From contig JALLAP010000043.1 of assembly GCA_036939355.1 (NCBI GenBank), forward strand, positions 1-23,405: a stretch of DNA of 23,405 bases, given 5' to 3'. The position numbers and the translations under genes were made by a program. Source of the DNA: Thalassiosira profunda (lineage: Eukaryota > Bacillariophyta > Thalassiosirophyceae > Thalassiosirales > Thalassiosiraceae). Position 1 is the first letter of the stretch. The number at the start of each line of letters is the position of its first letter. Below, in pieces: positions 17,978-23,405 of this stretch. The notes below the pieces were generated by a model. That model was not told where the DNA came from and did not search any database. It saw nothing but the letters and a program-made list of their open reading frames with translations.

Positions 17978-18994
17978 CTAGAACAAACGTCCCGCCGGTG
18001 GATCTTGATCGGGAAACAACTGATACGTCTTGTCGGTCACCATCCTGCCGCGCGGCGAGCGAGTTACCCATCCTTCGCGCAAAAGAAATGGCTCGACTTC
18101 ATCCTCCAGCGTATCGGCCGAGACGTTCATCGTATAGCCGATCGCTTCGATCCCCGCTGGGCCGCCATTGAAGACGGTGAGCAGTGTTTGCAGGTACTTG
18201 CGATCCATGGGAGCCAGCCCCCATTGGTCGATGCCGATCATCTTGAGAGCCGCTTCGGCAACATCGACCGTGATTTGACCGTCCGCTTTGCTTTCGGCGA
18301 AATCCCGCACCCAGCGGAGTCGGTTGTTGGCGACGCGTGGCGTGCCACGACAGCGGGAAGCGATCAGAATCGCCGCCTCATCACTAATCGTCACGGACAA
18401 CTTGGCAGCACTTCGCTGCACAATCTTGGTCAACTCGGTTTCGTTGTAAAACTCGACGTGTTCCCGCAGTTGAAATCGATCCCGTAACGGCCCGCTCAGC
18501 AAGCCGGCGCGCGTCGTCGCACCGATCAAGGTGAACCGTTTGAGCTCGATGTTGACCGTACGGGCGCTGACACCTTCGCCTAAGAGAATATCTAGCCGAA
18601 AGTCCTCCATGGCGCTGTAAAGATACTCTTCGACCGGCTTGGCCAGACGATGAATCTCGTCGATGAACAGCGTCGAGTTTTCGATCGCGTTCGTAAGATA
18701 GGGCACCAGGTCCGATGGTTTTTTGAGCATCGGTCCGGAGGTGGTCTGAATGTCGGCCCCCATCTCGGCGGGCACGCAGTTGGCGAGTGTCGTTTTCCCC
18801 AGCCCAGGTGGTCCGTCCAGGAGGAGATGCCCCAACGCCTCACCCCGCTTTTTGGCCGCTTCAATGGCGATCCAGAGTCGTTCCACGACCTCGGACTGAC
18901 CGATGACCTCGCGCAGCGAGCGCGGGCGAAGGTTCGCATCCTGCTCGTCGTCACCTTCCGAATTGGGCTGCAGTATCGGTTCCTTGACCATCAT
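17978..18994 (-). CDS. ruvB: Holliday junction branch migration ATPase RuvB
   Basis: The AAA+ motor that drives branch migration with RuvA. From the ATG at 18994 it has 338 residues, the usual length. Seen are Walker A GPPGLGKTTLA, Walker B LFIDEIHRL, sensor GATTRAG, the arginine finger region PLRDRF, and the C-terminal winged helix with RSPRGRMVT. A frame open to GTG 19204 would add 70 residues unlike any RuvB and lacks a ribosome site, so I reject it. A second ATG at 18991 is equally possible. In the RGTPR segment the following bases give VANNRLRWVRD where many RuvBs have IANRLLRRVRD. ruvA and ruvC are not in the window. Confidence 0.94.
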   Translation of the reverse strand: MMVKEPILQPNSEGDDEQDANLRPRSLREVIGQSEVVERLWIAIEAAKKRGEALGHLLLDGPPGLGKTTLANCVPAEMGADIQTTSGPMLKKPSDLVPYLTNAIENSTLFIDEIHRLAKPVEEYLYSAMEDFRLDILLGEGVSARTVNIELKRFTLIGATTRAGLLSGPLRDRFQLREHVEFYNETELTKIVQRSAAKLSVTISDEAAILIASRCRGTPRVANNRLRWVRDFAESKADGQITVDVAEAALKMIGIDQWGLAPMDRKYLQTLLTVFNGGPAGIEAIGYTMNVSADTLEDEVEPFLLREGWVTRSPRGRMVTDKTYQLFPDQDPPAGRLF

Positions 18995-19288
18995 CTTCTC
19001 ATCGTTGTGGCGCTGTTGCACCGCTGACTCGGCGAGCGGCAGCAGGGCCTGCCGACAAGCTTGAAGTGTACAGATGTCAATCTCGCGAGGAAAGGGCGAA
19101 GCGAGGTCCAACAGACGGCCGCCAATGCCCCGCCGGGCGAGACGACGTGGGTGAGATTTCGACAAAATGCTGCGTAGCGGACTATTGACCGCCAGCGCAA
19201 TCACGGCTATGTTGGTGAAATTGAGACTTGTTCTCAGTTAGAAACCCACCCCAAGTATCCCGCCGCTTGCTTAAGGTACCCGAGGAAC

Positions 19289-19600
19289 ATGACGACCATT
19301 CCTCTCTTTCAACGCTCCGAGTCCATCGTCGCCGTCTTGCCGGGCGCGAACGATCGCGACCGAGTTCTGCTCGTCAACGTGACGAATGCCGGCGCCGCCG
19401 ATCAAATCGAGCTTCGCCAGCAGACCTATGGCGATGGTGTCGGCTGGTTTACGCAAGCCACGATTCCGCTCTCCAGCGACCAAGTCCCGGCCCTGTGCGA
19501 TATGCTCAAGGCGGCACAGACCAGCACGCACGCGGCCGGCGTTCAACGCTCTGCCCGACTCCAGACCGCTCACGAAATGGGCTTTGGGCTCGTCGACTGA
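19289..19600 (+). CDS. Small conserved-looking hypothetical protein
   Basis: A 103-residue soluble protein with no signal peptide or membrane helix. GAGG at 19282-19285 lies just before the ATG. The centre reads like alternating strands ending in a helix (DRVLLVNVTNAG, IELRQQTYGDG, GWFTQATIPLSSDQV, ALCDML). That order recalls the PC4/SUB1 single-strand-DNA-binding fold, but the likeness is weak and I do not assign it. It diverges from ruvB (295-base gap) and ends before a strong terminator hairpin at 19635-19662, both of which support a real gene. Confidence 0.7.
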   Translation: MTTIPLFQRSESIVAVLPGANDRDRVLLVNVTNAGAADQIELRQQTYGDGVGWFTQATIPLSSDQVPALCDMLKAAQTSTHAAGVQRSARLQTAHEMGFGLVD

Positions 19601-19634
19601 TACGCAGCCGCGACAACAAACGAACAGAAATAAC

Positions 19635-19670
19635 AAAGGGCAGGTGAAATCACCTGCCCTTTATTTCGTT
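19635..19670 (+). terminator. Strong hairpin terminator between convergent genes
   Basis: AAAGGGCAGGTG (19635-19646) pairs perfectly with CACCTGCCCTTT (19651-19662) across the 4-base loop AAAT. It is followed by ATTTCGTT on the plus strand and preceded by a poly-A-like stretch, so it could work in both directions. It serves the small gene ending at 19600. Confidence 0.75.
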
Positions 19671-19776
19671 CTAGCTTCGTATCGTACTAGCTTCGTATCG
19701 TACTAGCTTCGTATCGTACTAGCTTCGTATCGCTTCGGCTTCGTATCGTTCTGGCTTCGTATCGTTTTGGCTTCAG
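19671..19776. repeat. 16-bp tandem repeat, about 6.5 units
   Basis: The unit CTAGCTTCGTATCGTA is perfect three times (19671, 19687, 19703) and then drifts (CTAGCTTCGTATCGCT, TCGGCTTCGTATCGTT, CTGGCTTCGTATCGTT, and a partial TTGGCTTC). It fills the space between two convergent genes. Confidence 0.9.
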
Positions 19777-19796
19777 CGGGAGTCGTCCCGTGAAGC
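19770..19796 (-). terminator. Hairpin downstream of the ferritin-like gene
   Basis: GCTTCA-g-CGGGA pairs with TCCCG-TGAAGC around the loop GTCG: 11 pairs with one bulged G. It lies 44 bases after the stop of the minus-strand ferritin-like gene. There is no T-run after it on that strand, so its role as a terminator is a guess. Confidence 0.4.
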
Positions 19797-19839
19797 GAGC
19801 GGCAAGGTGCCGCACCACGTCATCGACGCGGAAGATCGA

Positions 19840-20298
19840 TCAACCGGCGTTGCTAGTCGTCTGGCTGCCGGACGACTTGTCGTGCTCGCGGAGCAGTTGC
19901 GTCAACTCATCAACGCCCTCTTGCTCTTCCTTCAGAATGTCTTCCAGGAAGACCACCAAAGCCCGGTCGCCCAGCTCTTCGGCCATGTGCACGGCGGCGG
20001 TGTAGTGTTCGACCGCTTTCTGCTCGAAGGCGAGTCCCATCTCCAGCAGTTCGCGAACATCGGTCGACTGCTGAACCTGATTGCGTTCGACCGAGGGGAT
20101 GGCACCCATCGCCGAAATTTTGTCCCCAACCAGCTTGGCGTGCCCGAAAGACTCTTCGGCGCTGTCCAGGAACATTTCCGAGTAGACTTGCCGCCACATT
20201 CCGCCGACGACGAATCCGGCTTGTGCGTATTGAGCGACCCCGGTCCACTCGTGACGCAGGCAGTCGTTCAGTTTGGAGATCATTGTTGCTTTATCCAT
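19840..20298 (-). CDS. Ferritin-like (bacterioferritin-type) four-helix protein
   Basis: A 152-residue protein from the ATG at 20298, fixed by AAGGAG eight to nine bases upstream; a longer frame to 20328 lacks such a site. The sequence fits a four-helix ferritin-like fold of bacterioferritin type, which stores iron or detoxifies it with peroxide. Comparing helix by helix with bacterioferritin, helix A keeps Glu (HEWTGVAQY), helix B keeps His (SFGHAKLVGDKI) but has Ser where Glu of ExxH is expected, helix C keeps Glu (FEQKAVEHY), and helix D keeps Glu (EEQEGVDEL) but has Gly for the second His. The metal site therefore looks reduced. The gene is alone, convergent to the small hypothetical gene. 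Confidence 0.8.
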   Translation of the reverse strand: MDKATMISKLNDCLRHEWTGVAQYAQAGFVVGGMWRQVYSEMFLDSAEESFGHAKLVGDKISAMGAIPSVERNQVQQSTDVRELLEMGLAFEQKAVEHYTAAVHMAEELGDRALVVFLEDILKEEQEGVDELTQLLREHDKSSGSQTTSNAG

Positions 20299-21093
20299 GG
20301 CGATTTGCTCCTTTTCGCATGCTTTCAACTACTAAATACTTGTTCCTTCACCACTTGCGAAGGATAGGCAGGGATCCGCGAATCTGGACGCCGCTTAGTG
20401 GACGCCTCTCATCGCACGCCTCTCGGTGGACGACGCTCATCGAACGCCTCGCTGGCGGGCTTGTAGCGACTCGATCTGTCGCGTTCCCTTATCCGTATAC
20501 TAGCGGTTGTCGGCAGCATGTCCAGGTCGATGTAACTCTTTTTGTAGCTTTATTTTACGACCTGAAAATGATTCACAGTCTCAATTAGAGCCAGCGCGTC
20601 CGTGACGCGATTTCGCCCGCCACCTACAGCAAGTAGGGGAGCCTTGGCGAGCGAAATAGAACAGCTGCTCGTGAATCTGACCGCAGAGCATCCCGTTGAC
20701 GGCCCGACGCCGCACGAGACCTGCGCTAGCCCACTGCCCATCCCCTCAGGGACAAGATCATCCCTTCATCAAGCCGCCCCGCCTGTCGCCTCAATTCTTG
20801 GCATGGTGCGCCGAATGTAAGCATCGCAGATCGAACACCCGCCTTCCAAAAACATTTTCTAAAGTCGCAAGACATTACTGCAGAACATGTTGCGCAATGG
20901 AACAGATCACCAGACACCACATTTTGGCACGCAGCTTGCGATAGGGATCAGCATGTTTCGTCGGCAACCGGGCCCGCTCAGACGATCCTTCGACTCAGGC
21001 AATTCGAGCCGCACTAGCTCGATCCTAGGCAACATCCAAGATTCGGCACGAGATCCTTTCACTCGTGGCAAATAACACAAAGGCACCCAAAAA
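20299..21093. other. Spacer between ferritin-like gene and amt
   Basis: About 795 bases between divergent genes. The left part carries degenerate GGACGCCTCTCATCG-type repeats (about 20393-20452), the middle an AT-richer stretch (about 20530-20590), and the right part the sigma-54 promoter of amt. Small open frames at 20602-20820 and 20696-20944 have no ribosome site or recognisable motif, and I do not call them. Confidence 0.55.
20925..20940 (+). promoter_or_regulatory. Sigma-54 (RpoN) promoter of amt
   Basis: TTGGCACG-CAGC-TTGCG matches the sigma-54 consensus TGGCACG-N4-TTGCW. The invariant GG is at 20926-20927 and GC at 20938-20939, with exactly ten bases between. Transcription would begin near 20950, some 145 bases before the amt start codon. 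Sigma-54 promoters need an NtrC-type activator and in many bacteria drive amt and glnK under nitrogen limitation. I could not identify an activator site with confidence. Confidence 0.75.
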
Positions 21094-22524
21094 ATGATAC
21101 GTAACTGGCTCCGCCTCGGCGCAACGTCGCTCGGGCTTGCACTCACCTTCTCAACGCTGGCGCTCGGCGACGAGGAAGCTCCGCTCACCGCGGAAGCTGT
21201 CTTGGGCGACGTGGACACCTTATGGACATGCCTCGCCGCGTTCTTTGTCTTCTTCATGCAGGCTGGATTCTGCCTGGTGGAAAGCGGTTTCACTCGCGCT
21301 AAGAACGCTGTGAACATCATCATGAAGAACGCCATGGACTTGGCGTTCGGCTCGATCGCATTCTGGCTGGTCGGCTTTGGTTTGATGTTCGGTGTCACCT
21401 CGGGATGGATCGGGACCAACTTGTTCCTGTTTGACGCCGCCGCCACGGTGGATGTGGAAGGCGAGTCGACGGCCGTTTTCGGTGACCAGTCCTTCGGTTG
21501 GGCCTTCCTGATCTTCCAAACCGTCTTCTGCGCGACTGCCGCGACCATCGTTAGTGGTGCGGTTGCCGAGCGAACGAAGTTCACCGCTTACATCGCCTAC
21601 ACCCTCTGCATCACGATCGTCGTGTATCCCATTTTTGGTAGCTGGTGCTGGAACGGCCTGGTCGGCCCCACGGGTACCGGCTGGCTGGAAGACAAAGGCT
21701 TCCTGGACTTCGCCGGTTCCACGGTGGTTCACAGTATCGGTGGCTGGGCCGCCCTCGCGGGTGCCCTCGTCATCGGCCCGCGTCTGGGCAAATACGGCAA
21801 GGACGGCCGTGTCAACGCGATCCCCGGTCACAACATCCCGCTGGCAGCGCTCGGCGTGTTCATCCTCTGGCTCGGATGGTTCGGCTTTAACCCCGGTAGC
21901 ACGACCGCGGTTGGCGGTGGTAGTTTTGCCCTGATCTGTGTCACCACGAACCTGGCCGCCGCTGGCGGAGCGGTCACGGCGATGATCACCTCGTGGGTCT
22001 GCTTCAAGAAACCGGATGCTTCCTTCACGCTCAACGGGGCCCTGGCTGGTCTCGTCTCGATCACGGCTGGTTGTGACATCATGACCCCCGCCATGGCTCT
22101 GCTCACCGGAGCGATCGGTGGCGTGCTGGTTGTCTTCTCCGTGCTGGCCTTCGATCGCATCAAGATCGACGACCCAGTCGGTGCCATCTCGGTCCACGGC
22201 GTCTGTGGCGCATGGGGAACGCTGGCGATCGGCCTCTTCTCCTCGAGTGCCGGTGCTGCTCAGCTTGGTATTCAAGCGATGGGCGTGGCCGCTGGATTCC
22301 TGTGGGCCTTCCCGGTCAGCTTGCTGGTCTTCCTGGCCATCAAATACACCATCGGCCTCCGCGTCAGCGAAGAGGAAGAGATGCGTGGTCTGGATATCTG
22401 CGAGCACGGCATGCACGCTTACCCGCCGTCCTTCGTGGCCGACGGTGCAACCGGCACCTACTCGCCGCCGAGCGGACCGGCTCAGACGGCTCCCGCTTCG
22501 CAGCCCAATCCGCAAGGAGCATAG
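21094..22524 (+). CDS. amt: Ammonium transporter (Amt family)
   Basis: A 476-residue membrane protein that takes up ammonium. Residues 1-25 are a signal peptide, as in E. coli AmtB, and about 11 membrane helices follow. The twin pore histidines are His213 (STVVHSIGG) and His368 (ISVHGVCGAWG); the conserved Asp205 lies in LDFAGSTVVH. The C-terminal tail (EEEEMRGLDICEHGMHAYP) holds the conserved segment that contacts the PII protein, and a Pro/Ala-rich end follows. AAAGG lies ten bases before the ATG. A sigma-54 promoter lies upstream and the PII gene 367 bases downstream. Confidence 0.96.
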   Translation: MIRNWLRLGATSLGLALTFSTLALGDEEAPLTAEAVLGDVDTLWTCLAAFFVFFMQAGFCLVESGFTRAKNAVNIIMKNAMDLAFGSIAFWLVGFGLMFGVTSGWIGTNLFLFDAAATVDVEGESTAVFGDQSFGWAFLIFQTVFCATAATIVSGAVAERTKFTAYIAYTLCITIVVYPIFGSWCWNGLVGPTGTGWLEDKGFLDFAGSTVVHSIGGWAALAGALVIGPRLGKYGKDGRVNAIPGHNIPLAALGVFILWLGWFGFNPGSTTAVGGGSFALICVTTNLAAAGGAVTAMITSWVCFKKPDASFTLNGALAGLVSITAGCDIMTPAMALLTGAIGGVLVVFSVLAFDRIKIDDPVGAISVHGVCGAWGTLAIGLFSSSAGAAQLGIQAMGVAAGFLWAFPVSLLVFLAIKYTIGLRVSEEEEMRGLDICEHGMHAYPPSFVADGATGTYSPPSGPAQTAPASQPNPQGA

Positions 22525-22891
22525 GCCACGGACAACGTAGGTCTCGGCCCGGCCGCCCACCACCCCTAGACGGTGGGCGGCCCTTTCAACCTGATCCATT
22601 TTGGCGACTTGGCTCTTGCCTGGGCCAGAAGGACGCCCCGACGCTCGGACAAGTTGCCGCCTGACTTGTTCGGGCTGGGGTGTCTTTTTTTTACCCCTGC
22701 CAGTCGGCTGCCCCGGCGGTCCTACCACGCACTGCTTCTGAGACGCACTGCTTCTAGCGCGCACTGCCTCCCCCGATCACACAACGTCAACGGGGTGCCC
22801 AGTGGCAGGTCGAGTTGCCGCTCACACTCATTCCACCTATCCTTATGCAAATGTTCTCACTCGGACGCATCTCTCCCGTACACCGACCGAT
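22525..22891. other. Spacer between amt and the PII gene
   Basis: About 365 bases. It holds a strong hairpin just after amt, a run of eight T at 22685-22692 within a GGGGT/ACCCC context, and a near-tandem CGCACTGCTTCT unit at about 22728-22770. A near-match to a sigma-54 promoter (TGGCAGG, then TTGC, at 22803-22818) has 11 bases, not ten, between GG and GC. No gene is visible. Confidence 0.5.
22551..22582 (+). terminator. GC-rich hairpin after amt
   Basis: GGCCGCCCACC (22551-22561) pairs perfectly with GGTGGGCGGCC (22572-22582) over a ten-base loop, 26 bases after the amt stop. No T-run follows directly, only CTTTC. It may stop or slow transcription, or protect the amt mRNA, while allowing some read-through into the PII gene. 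Confidence 0.6.
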
Positions 22892-23239
22892 ATGAAACTG
22901 ATCATCGCACTCATTCAGCCCAGCAAACTGGAAGCGGTCCAACAGGCGCTCACCGAGGTAGAAGTCTTTCGCTTGACGGTCATGGATTGCCAAGGTTTTG
23001 GGCGGCAAAAGGGCCGCCGCGACGCCTACCGCGGGCACGAAATCTCCGTCAACCTGCTCCGCAAAGTACAGCTCCAGATCGCCGTCAACGACGAATTCGT
23101 CGAACCGACGGTCGACGCCATTATCAAGGGCGGCCGCAGCGGAGAGACGGGCGAGATCGGCGACGGGAAGATCTTCGTGATTCCGATGGACGATTGCATT
23201 CGCATCCGGACTGGAGAACGCGGTCCGACCGCGATTTAG
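22892..23239 (+). CDS. glnK: PII nitrogen regulatory protein (GlnK/GlnB family)
   Basis: A trimeric sensor that binds ATP/ADP and 2-oxoglutarate and controls Amt and other targets. It has 115 residues, a normal length. Family motifs are MKLIIALIQP, GFGRQKG (35-41, with Gln39), and GEIGDGKIFVIP plus IRIRTGE at the C-terminus. In the T-loop Tyr46 is kept, but position 51, the uridylylated Tyr of E. coli, is Ile, and position 49, the phosphorylated Ser of cyanobacteria, is His. The start at 22892 fits the family; a frame open to GTG 22802 adds 30 unlikely residues. I see no clear ribosome site. Placement after amt suggests GlnK. Its stop TAG opens a heptamer array. Confidence 0.93.
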   Translation: MKLIIALIQPSKLEAVQQALTEVEVFRLTVMDCQGFGRQKGRRDAYRGHEISVNLLRKVQLQIAVNDEFVEPTVDAIIKGGRSGETGEIGDGKIFVIPMDDCIRIRTGERGPTAI

Positions 23240-23310
23240 CGGTTAGCGGTTAGCGGTTAGCTTTTAGCTTTTAGCTTTTAGCTTTTAGCTTTTAGCTTTT
23301 AGCTTTTAGC
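23237..23310 (+). repeat. Heptamer array 4, begins at the PII gene stop codon
   Basis: Three TAGCGGT units, seven TAGCTTT units and a partial one, without errors. The first TAG is the stop codon of the PII gene. The order GGT-type then TTT-type is the same as in array 3 read on its own strand. Confidence 0.95.
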
Positions 23311-23370
23311 GACGACCGGCGAATAGCTCCCGGCCCGCCATTGGAGCTGCCAACGGTACGTGGCTCGGCA

Positions 23371-23405
23371 CCGCCCCCCACGGGTTCACTCGTGGGAGCG
23401 AAAGT
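23371..23405. repeat. Second copy of the palindromic element (cut by window edge)
   Basis: CCCACGGGTTCACTCGTGGG and its borders match the element at 16861-16891 in reverse complement, with a few differences and one missing base. It ends at the window edge, so any right-hand flanking repeat cannot be seen. Confidence 0.7.

Noticed and set aside
18995..19204. 70-residue N-terminal extension of RuvB from GTG 19204
   Set aside because: The extra residues are unlike any RuvB, there is no ribosome site, and the start at 18994 gives the normal family length.
20560..20577. Fur-box-like palindrome (TGAAAATGATTCA) in the ferritin-amt spacer
   Set aside because: The match to a 19-bp Fur box is poor, and it lies more than 250 bases from the ferritin-like start.
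20602..20944. Two small plus-strand open frames upstream of amt
   Set aside because: There is no ribosome site or motif, and the second frame runs into the sigma-54 promoter.
21220..22764. 514-codon minus-strand open frame opposite amt
   Set aside because: Antisense shadow of amt; its translation is low-complexity Arg/Asp/Gly-rich.
22803..22818. Second sigma-54 promoter before the PII gene
   Set aside because: TGGCAGG and TTGC are present, but the gap between GG and GC is 11 bases where ten are needed; kept only as a weak possibility.
22802..22891. 30-residue N-terminal extension of the PII protein from GTG 22802
   Set aside because: PII proteins start with MK(L/K)I directly; the added residues are not family-like.

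Overview
The window looks like a chromosomal segment of a planctomycete, most likely of the Pirellulaceae type. This rests on gene content and style, not on a marker gene. The signs are a moderately GC-rich genome, an F-type ATP synthase operon with unusual N-terminal extensions on the membrane subunits, a Rho_N/DUF4912 protein, a YfhO-type giant membrane protein, and intergenic spaces full of short tandem and palindromic repeats.

Layout: 1-943 is gene-poor and repeat-rich. 944-2296 (minus) encodes a Rho_N + histone-H1-like + DUF4912 protein. 2297-3384 is a long spacer ending in a candidate sigma-70 promoter. 3385-12316 (plus) is a complete ATP synthase operon in the order atpZ, atpI-like, atpB, atpE, atpF, atpH, atpA, atpG, atpD, atpC. 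A repeat-filled spacer (12317-12717) follows. Next come a YfhO-family membrane protein (plus) and, convergent to it, a serine O-acetyltransferase (minus). After a 674-nt repeat-bearing gap, ruvB and mutM form a minus-strand DNA-repair pair (ruvB upstream). A small conserved-looking hypothetical gene (plus) converges on a ferritin-like gene (minus), with a terminator hairpin and 16-bp tandem repeats between them. The window closes with a nitrogen module: a near-perfect sigma-54 promoter, the ammonium transporter amt, and a PII regulator (glnK/glnB family).

How the genes work together: the atp genes encode every subunit of one F1Fo enzyme plus two small membrane proteins of the assembly-factor kind. 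amt and the PII gene form the usual Amt/PII pair, and the sigma-54 promoter points to nitrogen control. The PII T-loop lacks the usual modifiable residues, so control is probably by ligand binding alone. ruvB and mutM belong to recombination and base-excision repair. The rest are single-gene units.

The most distinctive non-coding signal is a family of heptamer arrays (TAGCNNT, NN mostly GG, TT or AG). They sit at gene 3' ends, and at atpC and the PII gene the stop codon TAG is itself the first three bases of the array. I found no CRISPR array, no transposase, no rRNA and no convincing tRNA. I do not see a clear new multi-gene system. The best leads are the stop-codon-linked heptamer arrays, the roughly 180-residue insertion in ATP synthase subunit a, the PII protein without modification sites, and the ferritin-like protein with a depleted metal site.
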